Source: Halomonas sp. TA22 (GTDB lineage Bacteria; Pseudomonadota; Gammaproteobacteria; Pseudomonadales; Halomonadaceae). Taken from it: DNA of 64,000 nucleotides. A program made the position numbers and the translations under genes. The stretch covers positions 682,001 to 746,000 of the forward strand of contig NZ_CP053108.1 of NCBI RefSeq assembly GCF_013009075.1, written 5' to 3'. Shown here in pieces: positions 36,457-45,321 of the stretch. The notes under the pieces were generated by a model that was given only the letters and a program-made list of their open reading frames with translations, searched no databases and was not told the DNA's origin. How positions within the stretch are numbered: the first letter of the stretch is position 1; every line of letters starts with the position of its first letter.

Positions 36457-36911
36457 GAACCCCTCCCGACGCGGCAGCAGGTATAGCGGGTATAGAGAAA
36501 ACCACCCAGCGCAGCACCACCCAACATCGCCAGGGTACCCGCCAGACTGCGCGTCGCGGCAATCAGCGTGGGCATCGGCGCCAGAAGATCGGCGACGACA
36601 AATGCCAGCCACAGCCCCAGCGCCGCGGCCAAAGCAAAGCGCATGCCGGCCGGCAGTGGCAGCCAGCGCCGACTCAGCGCCGCCAGCGGTAGCGCACCCG
36701 CCAGCGCAACCGCCACCATGGCGGCGTAGAGCGGGGCGAAGCCGACCAGGTCCTGCGCACTGGTGGCCAATCGCATTGCCAGGCTGACCTCGGCCCCCAA
36801 CGCGGCAATTGCCGCCAGGTTGACCTGTGTCTGGATCAGCGAACCGCTCAAGGTCGTCGTCAGTAGCGCCAACGCAAAACCCAACAGCCTTGTCTTCCAT
36901 CTCGCCATCAT
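36453..36911 (-). CDS. Four-helix membrane protein, function unknown
   Basis: A 152-residue, very hydrophobic protein with four likely membrane segments: residues about 8-26 (LLGFALALLTTTLSGSLIQ), 54-74 (LYAAMVAVALAGALPLAAL), 85-104 (FALAAALGLWLAFVVADLL) and 118-138. I do not recognise the family. AAGGA lies six bases before the ATG at 36911. Its stop overlaps the start of the sugar dehydrogenase gene (ATGA), so the two are coupled; a membrane anchor or electron-transfer partner for that enzyme is possible but unproven. Confidence 0.75.
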   Translation of the reverse strand: MMARWKTRLLGFALALLTTTLSGSLIQTQVNLAAIAALGAEVSLAMRLATSAQDLVGFAPLYAAMVAVALAGALPLAALSRRWLPLPAGMRFALAAALGLWLAFVVADLLAPMPTLIAATRSLAGTLAMLGGAALGGFLYTRYTCCRVGRGS

Positions 36912-37056
36912 CGGCATTCCTTGGCAAATCGTTGACGGCGGCAGCACGACGCGAAATTACTTGGTAGCCAGCTACACTGCCCCTGAGAATGCGCGCGTCC
37001 TGCGACCGCTCCCGGGAGCGCCCCGGCCATTATTCCACGCTCAGGAGTCCGTGATC

Positions 37057-37680
37057 ATGTCGTTTCTCGCTTTTCGTCTGCGCCGCCGCTGGCGCCTGCT
37101 GCTGCCCAGCGGCCTGGCCCTGCTGCTCGCTGGTTGCCTGGCGCTACCGCAGACCGGCCTTTTCGCCATGCGCCTGGCGATCACCTCGTTGGGCGTCGAG
37201 GAGGTGCGTATCGGCCCTTATCCCATCCGGGCCGGACTCGATACCCGCGATATCACCTCTCTGATCGGCTCTGCCCTGGGTACTGGCAGCCTGCCGATCC
37301 AGGCCACGCTAGCCTTGGGACTGGGGCTGCCCAGCGGCATGCCGCCGGTAGAGCTCAATGGCTTCGCCTGGACGCTGAACGTGCCTGATGCAGAGGCGGT
37401 CAGCGGACGCTATGAGGAGCGCGTGGCACTGACACCGGGCGACGACGCCGACCTGCGTCTGCCGGTGAGCTTCGATGTGCTCGGCGACCGTCAACGCTTC
37501 GCGCCCATGGTGCAGCTGGCAAGCCAACTCGCCAATCGTGGCGAATTGCCGGTGGGCAGCGAACTCTCGATCACCCCCGGCGGCATCCGCGGTCTCGGGG
37601 TCAGCCTGCCGGCTGGCCTGTTCATGCCCACCGTGCGTCTCACCGTGGGCGAAAACGGCCAGCTCCAGCCGCAAGGCTAG
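37057..37680 (+). CDS. Lipoprotein of unknown function
   Basis: A 207-residue lipoprotein with a basic N-terminus (RLRRRWRLLL) and lipobox LLLAGC at about residues 22-27. The mature part is beta-rich, with alternating blocks such as EEVRIGPYPIRAGLDTRDI and VELNGFAWTLNVPDAEAVSGRYEERV. The middle resembles the LEA-2-like extracytoplasmic domain in pattern only. AGGAG stands nine bases upstream of the ATG; a GTG two codons earlier is possible. It is convergent with the DUF815 gene and shares its last four bases with that gene's stop. Confidence 0.7.
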   Translation: MSFLAFRLRRRWRLLLPSGLALLLAGCLALPQTGLFAMRLAITSLGVEEVRIGPYPIRAGLDTRDITSLIGSALGTGSLPIQATLALGLGLPSGMPPVELNGFAWTLNVPDAEAVSGRYEERVALTPGDDADLRLPVSFDVLGDRQRFAPMVQLASQLANRGELPVGSELSITPGGIRGLGVSLPAGLFMPTVRLTVGENGQLQPQG

Positions 37681-38540
37681 CCAGACAAGCGCTGCCGGCC
37701 AACCCACTGACAGGCGAACTGCCAGGCGGCGCGGCCGCTGCGCCCGCCGCGCAGGGTGGCGAAGCGTATCGCCTCCTCCCGCGCCAGGGCGTGCCAGTCG
37801 CTCGCCGCGCCGATTCGCACGACCCAGTGCTCGCACACCTCCAGGTAGGTCGCCTGGTTGAAGGGGTGGAAGGCGAGCCACAGCCCGAAGCGATCCGACA
37901 GCGAGATCTTCTCCTCTACCGCATCGCCATGGTGCAGCTCGTCGCCGACCAGCCGGGTGGCCTCGTTGTCCGCCAGCGACTCGGGCAGCAGGTGGCGGCG
38001 GTTCGAGGTGACGTAGAGCAGCACGTTCTCGGGGGGGCCGGTCAGGGTGCCGTCGAGCACGCTCTTGAGCGCCTTGTAGGCATCGTCGTTGCCCTCGAAG
38101 GAGAGGTCGTCGCAGTAGACGACGAAGCGCTGCGGCGCATCACGCAGCTGCTGCACCAGCAACGGCAGGCCCACCAGGTCGTGACGGTCGACCTGGATCA
38201 ATCGCAGCCCCTCCCCGGCCAGGGTATTGAGCAGGGCGCGCACCATCGACGACTTGCCACTGCCACGCGCCCCCCACAGCAGCGCGTGGTTGGCCGGCAA
38301 CCCCTTGAGGAAGGCGCGGGTATTGTCGAGCAGCGCCCGCTTCTGGCGCGCCACTCCCAGCAGGTCATCCAGGGTCAGGGCGTCGCGCACCTGGACAGGC
38401 AGCAGTTGCCCGCCCAGCGCATTGCGCTGCCATAACGCGGCGACATCGCTCTCCCAGTCGATGCGCGGCGGCGTCGGCGGCAGCCATGCCTCGGCACGAT
38501 CGAGTAACTCGAGTAGACGCTGCGACAGCTCGGCATCCAT
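37677..38540 (-). CDS. DUF815-family AAA+ ATPase
   Basis: A 287-residue P-loop ATPase with Walker A GARGSGKSS at about residues 90-98, a Walker B-like VVYCDDLSFEG, and the family's YVTSNRRHLLPE, LSDRFGLWLAFHPF and GRSGRAAWQFACQWV blocks. DUF815 ATPases are widespread and largely uncharacterised; they look like small stand-alone AAA+ loaders. AAGGAG lies eight bases before the ATG at 38540, and the frame is open 30 codons further without family sequence. Neighbours give no clear functional clue. Confidence 0.85.
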   Translation of the reverse strand: MDAELSQRLLELLDRAEAWLPPTPPRIDWESDVAALWQRNALGGQLLPVQVRDALTLDDLLGVARQKRALLDNTRAFLKGLPANHALLWGARGSGKSSMVRALLNTLAGEGLRLIQVDRHDLVGLPLLVQQLRDAPQRFVVYCDDLSFEGNDDAYKALKSVLDGTLTGPPENVLLYVTSNRRHLLPESLADNEATRLVGDELHHGDAVEEKISLSDRFGLWLAFHPFNQATYLEVCEHWVVRIGAASDWHALAREEAIRFATLRGGRSGRAAWQFACQWVGRQRLSG

Positions 38541-38595
38541 GTTCTCTGCTCCTTGTACTTCGATGATGAGTAGACCGTGGCCGCCTCGTTGATGG

Positions 38596-38623
38596 TTGAC
38601 CTCTGACAACATCAGGGTATCTT
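38596..38623 (+). promoter_or_regulatory. Candidate promoter of the M48 protease gene
   Basis: TTGACC (38596-38601), 16 bases, TATCTT (38618-38623), in the gap between two divergent genes, about 75 bases before the M48 start codon. -35 is five of six, -10 is four of six. Confidence 0.45.
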
Positions 38624-38696
38624 GTGGCACATTATCCGCTTACGTCCATCGCTCGCCTGACATCGGGCGAGCAACGGGCATGACGAGGCCTTATCC

Positions 38697-39500
38697 ATGC
38701 GTTGGACTTCCCGACTCGCCGTTGGCGCACTGTGTCTCTCTCTGGCCGCTTGCGGCAGCTCTCCCACCGGCCGCCAGCAGTTCACTCTCTACTCGGATGA
38801 GCAGCTCAATCAGATGGGCCAGCAGGCCTTCGACCAGTATCAGCAGGATCTGACCGTGGTTGGCGGGGCGACTCATCGTTATGCCGAGTGCATCGCCGAT
38901 GCGCTGGTCGAGGCGCTGCCGGAGCGTTATCGCAACCAGAACTGGCAGATTCGCGTGTTCCAGGATGACTCGGCCAACGCCTTCGCCCTGCCCGGCGGCT
39001 ACATGGGTGTGCACACTGGCCTGCTCAATATTGCCACCGACCAGGACCAGCTCGCCGCGGTCGTCGGCCACGAGATCGGTCACGTCATGGCCAACCATGC
39101 CAACGAGCGCGTCTCGACCCAGTCGGCGACCCAGGCCGGCCTGTCGGTACTCTCCTCGGTCGCCGGCCTGCAGGGCGCACAGAGCGAGCAGATGATGGGG
39201 CTGCTCGGTGCCAGCGCCCAATACGGCATCCTGCTGCCCTTCTCGCGTCGTCACGAGAGCGAAGCCGACGTCATCGGCCTGCAGTTGATGGCCGATGCCG
39301 GCTTCGACCCCCGGGCCAGCATCACCCTGTGGCAGAACATGCAGTCGGCGAGTGGCGGCCAGCCACCGGCATGGATGTCGACTCACCCGAGCCAGGGCCA
39401 GCGCATGGCCGGTCTCGAGGCCAACATGGGTGACGCCCTGGCGCGCTATGAGCAGGCGCGCAGCGCCGGACGCCAGCCCAACTGCCAGCGTCCCGGCTAA
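38697..39500 (+). CDS. M48 metalloprotease lipoprotein (LoiP/YggG-like)
   Basis: A 267-residue outer-membrane-anchored zinc protease. Lipobox LAAC lies at residues 16-19. The catalytic HEIGH is at residues 125-129, with the third ligand in HESEADVIGLQLM about 55 residues later. The protein also has the family's ANAFALPGGYMGVHTGLL stretch ahead of the zinc site. E. coli LoiP trims misfolded envelope proteins at low osmolarity; a similar quality-control role is plausible in a salt-adapted cell. It starts its own unit, divergent from the DUF815 gene. Confidence 0.9.
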   Translation: MRWTSRLAVGALCLSLAACGSSPTGRQQFTLYSDEQLNQMGQQAFDQYQQDLTVVGGATHRYAECIADALVEALPERYRNQNWQIRVFQDDSANAFALPGGYMGVHTGLLNIATDQDQLAAVVGHEIGHVMANHANERVSTQSATQAGLSVLSSVAGLQGAQSEQMMGLLGASAQYGILLPFSRRHESEADVIGLQLMADAGFDPRASITLWQNMQSASGGQPPAWMSTHPSQGQRMAGLEANMGDALARYEQARSAGRQPNCQRPG

Positions 39501-39515
39501 GGTGATAGACACCTG

Positions 39516-39773
39516 ATGATGCGCCTGGGCCTGCTACTGCTGGTGACCCCCCTCTTCATGCTGATGGGGGTCTACTTCTGGGAGCTGGGGGATGTGCGCG
39601 AGTGCACGCTCTCCGGCGGTTACTGGGACTATTACGAGCGGCGGTGCCGCGACACCCCCCAGCCCTTCGTCTCATGGCTCGAGCGCCATCCGTTGTTGGT
39701 CAACGGCGGCATGCTGCTGTCGGTGCTGGGGCTGGTGATGTGCATGGTGGGGCTGTATACCAAGCGGCGCTGA
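39516..39773 (+). CDS. Small two-helix membrane protein
   Basis: An 85-residue protein with two hydrophobic segments (residues about 4-22, LGLLLLVTPLFMLMGVYFW, and 60-80, LVNGGMLLSVLGLVMCMVGLY). Between them is a loop with two cysteines and aromatic residues (CTLSGGYWDYYERRC). I do not recognise it. It follows the M48 gene by 15 bases on the same strand and ends 18 bases before the convergent aroE. Two cysteines nine to fifteen residues apart in a periplasmic loop could form a disulfide. Confidence 0.65.
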   Translation: MMRLGLLLLVTPLFMLMGVYFWELGDVRECTLSGGYWDYYERRCRDTPQPFVSWLERHPLLVNGGMLLSVLGLVMCMVGLYTKRR

Positions 39774-39791
39774 TACCAAGTACTGAAAACG

Positions 39792-40604
39792 TTATAGCGC
39801 CTGACGCAGGGCCTCCATCACCGGCGCGGTATCGGGGCGGGCATTTCGCCACTGGAAGAACGACTCGGCGGCCTGCTCGACGAGCATGCCGAGGCCGTCG
39901 ATACAACGCGCACCGCGCTCGCCGGCCCAGCGCAGGAAGACGGTAGGCTCGGCGCCGTACATCATGTCGTAGGCGGTGGCATGCTCGGCGAACAGCGCGT
40001 CGGGCAGTGGCGGAAGATCCCCGGCAAGGCTTGCACTGGTACCGTTGATGACCACGTCGTAGCGGCCGGTCACGGCATCGAAGCCAGCGCCTTGAATGGC
40101 CCCCAGGTCGGCGAAGTCCTCCGCCAGCCGCTCGGCCTTTTGCGGCGTGCGATTGACGAGAGTGATACTCGCCGGTCCCTTCTCGAGCAGCGGTTCGAGA
40201 ATTCCACGCACCGCCCCGCCGGCCCCCAGCACCAGCACACGCCCTCCCGCCAGCGGAACCGCATGCCGCTCGAGATCGCGCACCAAGCCCACGCCATCGG
40301 TGGTATCGCCGTAGGTCAGGCCATTCTTGCCCAGCACCAGGGTGTTCACCGCGCCGGCACGTCGGGCGCGGCCGCTGAGGGTATCGCAGAGACGAAACGC
40401 CTCCTCCTTGAACGGCACGGTCACGTTGGCGCCATGCCCACCCGAGGCGGCGAAGTTTCGCCAGGCCTCGGTAAAGCCATCCAGCGGCGCCTCGATGGCG
40501 CGGTAGTCGATCTCCTGGCGGGTCTGCTCGGCAAAGGCGGCATGGATGGCAGGGGACTTGGAATGCCCTATCGGATGACCAAAGACTGCGTAGCGATCGT
40601 TCAT
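39792..40604 (-). CDS. aroE: Shikimate dehydrogenase AroE
   Basis: A 270-residue NADP-dependent dehydrogenase reducing 3-dehydroshikimate in aromatic amino-acid synthesis. It has [20 protein letters not shown] at the N-terminus (substrate site), [10 protein letters not shown] with the catalytic lysine, [10 protein letters not shown], the nucleotide motif [16 protein letters not shown] and the [16 protein letters not shown]-phosphate site. Its start overlaps the hemF stop by four bases, so the pair is coupled, as in Pseudomonas (hemF-aroE). Confidence 0.95.
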   Translation of the reverse strand: MNDRYAVFGHPIGHSKSPAIHAAFAEQTRQEIDYRAIEAPLDGFTEAWRNFAASGGHGANVTVPFKEEAFRLCDTLSGRARRAGAVNTLVLGKNGLTYGDTTDGVGLVRDLERHAVPLAGGRVLVLGAGGAVRGILEPLLEKGPASITLVNRTPQKAERLAEDFADLGAIQGAGFDAVTGRYDVVINGTSASLAGDLPPLPDALFAEHATAYDMMYGAEPTVFLRWAGERGARCIDGLGMLVEQAAESFFQWRNARPDTAPVMEALRQAL

Positions 40605-41551
40605 GCGCGCTCCTTCCCTGCGCTTGTCTCTCCCTCGAGCTCACCCAGCCAGTCGCGAGGCCTGAGATAGTCGCGGTAGAGGATCTCTTCCGCGCTCTTC
40701 GGCTCGGGGGCCCAGCCGTAGTGCCAGGCCGCCAGCGGCGGCATCGACATCAGGATCGACTCGGTGCGCCCGCCACTCTGCAGGCCAAACAAGGTGCCGC
40801 GGTCCCACACCAGGTTGAACTCCACGTAGCGGCCGCGCCGGTAGAGCTGGAAATCGCGCTCGCGCTTGCCATAGTCGTCATGGCGGCGGCGCTGGACGAT
40901 AGGCAGGTAGGCCTCGATGAAGCTGTCGCCGACGGCACGCTGGAAGGCGAAGCAGGGCTCGAAGCCGCCCTCGTTCAGGTCATCGAAGAACAACCCGCCA
41001 ACGCCCCGGGTCTCGTCGCGATGCTTGAGATAGAAGTACTCGTCGCACCACGCCTTGTAGCGCGGGTAGATCTCGTCACCAAAAGGCGCACAGGCCGCTC
41101 GCGCCACCCGGTGCCAGTGCTGTACGTCCTCGAGCACCGGATAGAAGGGAGTCAGGTCGTAGCCGCCCCCGAACCACCATACCGGCGCCTCACCCGACTT
41201 CTCGGCGATGAAGAAGCGCACGTTGCCATGACTGGTGGGCACACAGGGATTATGCGGATGCAATACCCAGGAAACGCCTACGGCATGGAAGCTGCGGCCG
41301 GCGAGCTCGGGCCGTACGGCCGTTGCCGAAGGCGGTAATCGCTCGCCGAACACATGCGAGAAGTTGACTCCCCCCTTCTCGAACACACCGCCATTTTCGA
41401 TCACTCGCGAGCGGCCACCGCCACCCTCGGCGCGCTCCCAAGCCTCCTCCTGAAACTCGGCCTGGCCATCTTCGCTGGCCAGCGCTCGACAAAGACGATC
41501 CTGAAGATCGAGCAGATAGGTCTTGACCGCTTCGAGATTGGCGTGCGCCAC
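40601..41551 (-). CDS. hemF: Oxygen-dependent coproporphyrinogen III oxidase HemF, GTG start
   Basis: A 316-residue haem-synthesis enzyme that oxidatively decarboxylates two propionates of coproporphyrinogen III. Diagnostic blocks: [23 protein letters not shown], the [22 protein letters not shown] stretch, [35 protein letters not shown] and [13 protein letters not shown]. Translation starts at GTG 41551, with GGAGG four bases upstream; the open frame reaches further up but holds no family sequence. It is followed by aroE with a four-base overlap, and preceded by tsaC. Confidence 0.94.
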   Translation of the reverse strand: MAHANLEAVKTYLLDLQDRLCRALASEDGQAEFQEEAWERAEGGGGRSRVIENGGVFEKGGVNFSHVFGERLPPSATAVRPELAGRSFHAVGVSWVLHPHNPCVPTSHGNVRFFIAEKSGEAPVWWFGGGYDLTPFYPVLEDVQHWHRVARAACAPFGDEIYPRYKAWCDEYFYLKHRDETRGVGGLFFDDLNEGGFEPCFAFQRAVGDSFIEAYLPIVQRRRHDDYGKRERDFQLYRRGRYVEFNLVWDRGTLFGLQSGGRTESILMSMPPLAAWHYGWAPEPKSAEEILYRDYLRPRDWLGELEGETSAGKERA

Positions 41552-41583
41552 GAGGCCTCCGGTAGATAAGCTGGAAAGAGTAT

Positions 41584-42153
41584 TCAGCAGCGCAGCACGC
41601 GTCCGCTGACCAGATCGCGGATGGTGCTGGGGCGCTCGAGCCCGCCAAGCTCTCCCTCGAGAATCGCCGCGAGTTCGCCGCCGAAGCACTCGGCTATATC
41701 GTCCGCCGTCATGGCGGGCGCTTCGCCACTGTGGTTGGCCGAAGTCGACACGACCGGCCCCTCGAAGGCGGCACACAGCGCCTGCACGAGAGGATGGTTG
41801 CTGACGCGCAGCGCCACACGATCATGACCCCCGCGCACCAGCGGATGGGCGTGGCCGTTATCCGGCACCAGCCAGGTGTTGGGCCCCGGCCAGCTGGCTA
41901 CCAGCGGCGCGTGCAGCTCGAGGGGCAATCCTTCCAGATAGGGCGCGAACTGGTTGATATCACCGGCGATGAGGATCATGCCCTTGGCCGGATCGCGCTG
42001 CTTGAGCCGCAACAGGGCGGTCAGCGCCACATCGTTGCAGGGATCGCAACCCAGGCCCCATACCGCTTCGGTGGGATAGGCGACCACTCCTCCCTGACGC
42101 AGGGCCTTGGCGGCAAAGGAGACTGATGCGCTCCTGTTGGCAGGTTCACTCAT
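41584..42153 (-). CDS. tsaC: Threonylcarbamoyl-AMP synthase TsaC
   Basis: A 189-residue YrdC-domain enzyme making threonylcarbamoyl-AMP for the t6A37 modification of ANN-decoding tRNAs. It shows [60 protein letters not shown], and [15 protein letters not shown] start at 42153 (MSEPAN) rather than the earlier in-frame ATG, which would add a basic 16-residue leader. It lies between dprA and hemF, as in Pseudomonas except that no qor gene intervenes. Confidence 0.92.
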   Translation of the reverse strand: MSEPANRSASVSFAAKALRQGGVVAYPTEAVWGLGCDPCNDVALTALLRLKQRDPAKGMILIAGDINQFAPYLEGLPLELHAPLVASWPGPNTWLVPDNGHAHPLVRGGHDRVALRVSNHPLVQALCAAFEGPVVSTSANHSGEAPAMTADDIAECFGGELAAILEGELGGLERPSTIRDLVSGRVLRC

Positions 42154-42203
42154 GCGACACCGTTCGTTCCTGATCGAATGTGGAAATACCGAGTCTAGCA
42201 TGG

Positions 42204-43340
42204 CTACCGGGGCAGGCGAATCCAGCCGCCGGCGGCCTGAGTGGCGAGTCCCTCGAGCTCCAGCTCCAGCAGCTGCAGCTGACAGGCGGTGACATCCTGC
42301 CCTGTCAACGTGACCAGTGCATCGAGCGGCGTCGGCACATCGCTGAGCCAGCCAAGCATCGGATCGTCGTCATCGCTTCCCGGGACTGCCGGGGCAGCTG
42401 ACCGAGTCCCGGGTGTTTCCGCCCAATGGCCCAGTTCATCGAGGATGTCGTCGACACAGGTAGTCAGCACGGCACCCTCGCGTATCAGGTTCAGGCAGCC
42501 ACGCGCCTGGGGATTGTTCAACGAACCGGGCAGCGCGAAGAGCTCGCGATTCTGCTCGATGGCCAGGCGTGCACTGACCAGCGACCCACTCTTCTCGGCT
42601 GCCTCGACCACCAGCACACCGAGCGACACACCGGTGACGATACGGTTGCGGCGCGGAAAGAAGGCCGGCCTGGCACGCGTGCCGGGCGGGTGCTCCGAGA
42701 GCAGCAAGCCGCCCTCGTCGAGCAGGCGACGGTAGAGCGTGGCATGGCGAGGCGGATAGATGACATCTACACCACAGCCGAGCACGGCGATGCTTCGTCC
42801 CCGGGTGTTCAATGCCGCCTCCTGCGCGGCGCCGTCGACCCCCAGCGCCAGGCCGCTGACCACGCACCAGCCGCGCTCGGCAAGCTCACGACCGAAGCGG
42901 TGAGCCTGATGAAGCCCCTCGCGACTCGGGCGCCGCGAACCGACGATGGCAAGCGTAGGCAAGGAAAGAGCGGTGAGATCGCCGCTCGCCCATAGCACGC
43001 CAGGCGGGTCGGGCAGTTGAGCCAGCAGCGCCGGCCAGGCGGGGTGGTCGGGATGCAGCAGGGTATTGCGTGGATCGGCGGTGAGCCAAGCGTCCAGACC
43101 ATCGAACAGCGCACCGAAGGGGCTGCGCTGAGGATGATCGAGCCACAATCGCAAGGCGCTGGCGGCCTGTTCGGGTAGGCGTGAGAGCCAGCCGTCGGGC
43201 CACACAGGGCATTCGCAGGCCAATCGCGCCAGGCGACGTGCCCCCATGCCTGGTAGCGCGGAGAGCACCAGCCACTGCCTATCGCTCAAGCCAAGGCCGC
43301 TCGGCAAAGGATCGGAAAGCAGGTCGGACAGCGTGGTCAT
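42204..43340 (-). CDS. dprA: DNA-processing protein DprA (Smf)
   Basis: A 378-residue protein that loads RecA onto incoming single-stranded DNA in transformation. An N-terminal helix-hairpin part (about 1-95) precedes the Rossmann-like DprA fold: PTLAIVGSRRPSREG, SGLALGVDGAAQEAAL, AVLGCGVDVIYPPRH, SEHPPGTRARPAFFPRRNRIV, and NRELFALPGSLNNPQARGCLNLIREGA. A C-terminal winged-helix-like domain follows (about 315-378). It is flanked by tsaC and the LysM gene. Confidence 0.93.
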   Translation of the reverse strand: MTTLSDLLSDPLPSGLGLSDRQWLVLSALPGMGARRLARLACECPVWPDGWLSRLPEQAASALRLWLDHPQRSPFGALFDGLDAWLTADPRNTLLHPDHPAWPALLAQLPDPPGVLWASGDLTALSLPTLAIVGSRRPSREGLHQAHRFGRELAERGWCVVSGLALGVDGAAQEAALNTRGRSIAVLGCGVDVIYPPRHATLYRRLLDEGGLLLSEHPPGTRARPAFFPRRNRIVTGVSLGVLVVEAAEKSGSLVSARLAIEQNRELFALPGSLNNPQARGCLNLIREGAVLTTCVDDILDELGHWAETPGTRSAAPAVPGSDDDDPMLGWLSDVPTPLDALVTLTGQDVTACQLQLLELELEGLATQAAGGWIRLPR

Positions 43341-43350
43341 GGCCGCTGCC

Positions 43351-44448
43351 TCAGGGTCGCGCCGGAGACTGGGCCAACCAGCCGCGGCGCTCCGGGTTGT
43401 GCACTCTATCGCCTACCGACAGCGTGCGGCTGGCCTGCATGACCAGTGCATAGCTGACCCTATCGTAGCTGCGGAAGACCATCACCATTCCCGCCTCTTC
43501 GCCGGGAAGGCGCAGCGACTCGCCAGTGACCGGATCGTTGGTAAGCTCACCGCGCTGCTCGACCGCCAGCACATGACCGGGTGCCAGGCCATCCTGCCGC
43601 CCCAGATCCAGCGCCACCACGTCGAGGCGGCCGACGAAGTGTACGCCCCCCGGCACCGAGAGTATCCGGCCCTCGATCTCGCCCTCCGGTGCCCGAGGAT
43701 GGAACTCGGTGGCAAGCGAAGCCGCCTCGAGCGGCATGACTAGGTCGCCACCGCGCACCTCCTCGCGTGCCGACACCACCTCGAGCAGCGTAATGTCCCC
43801 TTCGCCGCGCACCCAGCGGGCCTGACCGATACTCTGCAACTCCAGACCAAGGAACTCGCCGGTGCTGGCATGCTGGTAGCGCTCCCCCTCGCGATACACC
43901 CCCAGCAGGCCGCTATCGGCGATCTCGCCGCGGGCATAGAGCCTGTCGCCCGCACCACTGATCAGGCGCCGGTCGTCGCCCGCCACCACATAGGCGAGAT
44001 CGGCGGCCTGGGCGGGATCATCGAGAATTCGATGGGCGGCCAGGAAGGTTTGCACCGACTCCAGCGGCAGCGGTGGGATCGCCTCGCGACGTGGCGTGCG
44101 TCTCACTTCGGGGGAGAGGCGCACCACCCCCTGCCCCCGCTCGAGCCCCAGGCGCGGCTGGCCATCCTGATAGTAGAGATAGACCGTATCGCCCGGATAG
44201 ATCAGGTGGGGATTGCTGATCTGCGGATTGACCTGCCAGACCTGCGGCCACTGCCAGGGGTGAAGAAGAAAGCGCCCAGCAATATCCCATAGCGTGTCGC
44301 CGCTCACCACGCTGTAGCGACGGGGGGCGTCATCTCGCAGCCCGCTCTGCGCCAGGCTTGCACCGCTCATCGCCAGGCATAGACCGGCCACCAACCAGGC
44401 AAGCCCAACCCCGACCCAGCGCCGCGAACGGGCTGTGGTGATTCTCAT
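43351..44448 (-). CDS. LysM-domain envelope protein (PA0020-like)
   Basis: A 365-residue secreted protein with a signal peptide (about residues 1-33, cleavage near GASLAQS). One LysM peptidoglycan-binding domain follows: YSVVSGDTLWDIAGRFLLHPWQWPQVWQVNPQISNPHLIYPGD. The remaining 270 residues are a conserved beta-rich region. The ATG at 44448 has AGGAG seven bases upstream; an earlier in-frame ATG lacks one. It stands between dprA and the divergent def gene, a position held by the same family in Pseudomonas. Function is unknown, though attachment to the cell wall is likely. Confidence 0.88.
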   Translation of the reverse strand: MRITTARSRRWVGVGLAWLVAGLCLAMSGASLAQSGLRDDAPRRYSVVSGDTLWDIAGRFLLHPWQWPQVWQVNPQISNPHLIYPGDTVYLYYQDGQPRLGLERGQGVVRLSPEVRRTPRREAIPPLPLESVQTFLAAHRILDDPAQAADLAYVVAGDDRRLISGAGDRLYARGEIADSGLLGVYREGERYQHASTGEFLGLELQSIGQARWVRGEGDITLLEVVSAREEVRGGDLVMPLEAASLATEFHPRAPEGEIEGRILSVPGGVHFVGRLDVVALDLGRQDGLAPGHVLAVEQRGELTNDPVTGESLRLPGEEAGMVMVFRSYDRVSYALVMQASRTLSVGDRVHNPERRGWLAQSPARP

Positions 44449-44688
44449 GTTCGTACTCCTGCGCACCATGCCGTTATTATCGCCTCTGGTTGTTATCGAC
44501 ACCTGTCGCGTTCGATGAAGGGTCGAGCAGCGTAAACGCTGACGTTATCGAGGCGTTTAATTTTCCAAGACTTTGATAGTCGAATCCTATCATGCCGCGT
44601 AAAATAGTCGGCAGTATCGTTGTCCGTTAAGGCCCTCTACACTAGGGGTCATATTTCCCGAATACAGCATAACGGTGATTTCAACGCC

Positions 44689-45201
44689 ATGGCCAAGTTA
44701 CCCATTCTCGAATTTCCGGACGAGCGCCTGCGCACCAAGGCCGTCCCGGTCTCCGAGGTCGATGACGAGGTACGTCGACTGGTCGACGACATGCTCGAAA
44801 CCATGTACGACGCACGAGGGATTGGCCTGGCCGCGACCCAGGTCGACGTGCATCGCCGCATCGTGGTGATGGATGTCAGCGACGGCCAGGGGGAGCCTCG
44901 GGTAATGATCAATCCCGAATATACGCCGCTTGGCGACGAACGCGAACCCCTGCAGGAGGGGTGCCTGTCGATCCCTGAATACTATGCCGAGGTGCCCCGC
45001 GCTCTGCGCGTCCATCTCAAGGCGCTCGACCGCGACGGCAATCCCTACGAACTCGAGGCCGACGGCCTGCTCGCCCACTGCATTCAGCATGAGTACGATC
45101 ACCTCGAAGGGGTGCTGTTCGTCGATTACCTCTCGCCGCTCAAGCGTGATCGAGTACTCAAGAAGATGCAGAAGCGCCACCGGATGATGCAGGACAACTG
45201 A
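44689..45201 (+). CDS. def: Peptide deformylase Def
   Basis: A 170-residue iron-dependent hydrolase removing formyl groups from new proteins. The three motifs are complete: [10 protein letters not shown] (about 44), EGCLSIPE (about 89, cysteine ligand) and [15 protein letters not shown] (about 131, HEYDH with both histidine ligands and the catalytic glutamate). I start at 44689 ([15 protein letters not shown]), matching the usual N-terminus; the frame extends 23 codons further. The ribosome site is weak. It is divergent from the LysM gene and followed by fmt. Confidence 0.95.
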   Translation: MAKLPILEFPDERLRTKAVPVSEVDDEVRRLVDDMLETMYDARGIGLAATQVDVHRRIVVMDVSDGQGEPRVMINPEYTPLGDEREPLQEGCLSIPEYYAEVPRALRVHLKALDRDGNPYELEADGLLAHCIQHEYDHLEGVLFVDYLSPLKRDRVLKKMQKRHRMMQDN

Positions 45202-45217
45202 CATTGCTCGCCTTGGC

Positions 45218-45256
45218 GCGAAGGCCGGCATCGGGCACATCCGGGCCGGCCTTCGC
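45218..45256 (+). terminator. Hairpin between def and fmt
   Basis: GCGAAGGCCGGC and GCCGGCCTTCGC pair perfectly around a 15-base loop, followed by CGTTTG. It sits 16 bases after def. Without a strong T-run it likely reduces rather than stops transcription into fmt. Confidence 0.5.
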
Positions 45257-45321
45257 CGTTTGCAGCCACAATCCGCTATCATGATGTCATTGATGAAAGT
45301 GACTTAGCCAAGGCTCATTCC

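Noticed and set aside
36457-36927. N-terminal extension of the sugar dehydrogenase frame up to 36927, giving a 524-residue protein.
   Set aside because: The extra 157 residues are low-complexity G/R/A sequence reading across the upstream membrane-protein gene; the signal peptide begins at 36456 with a good ribosome site.
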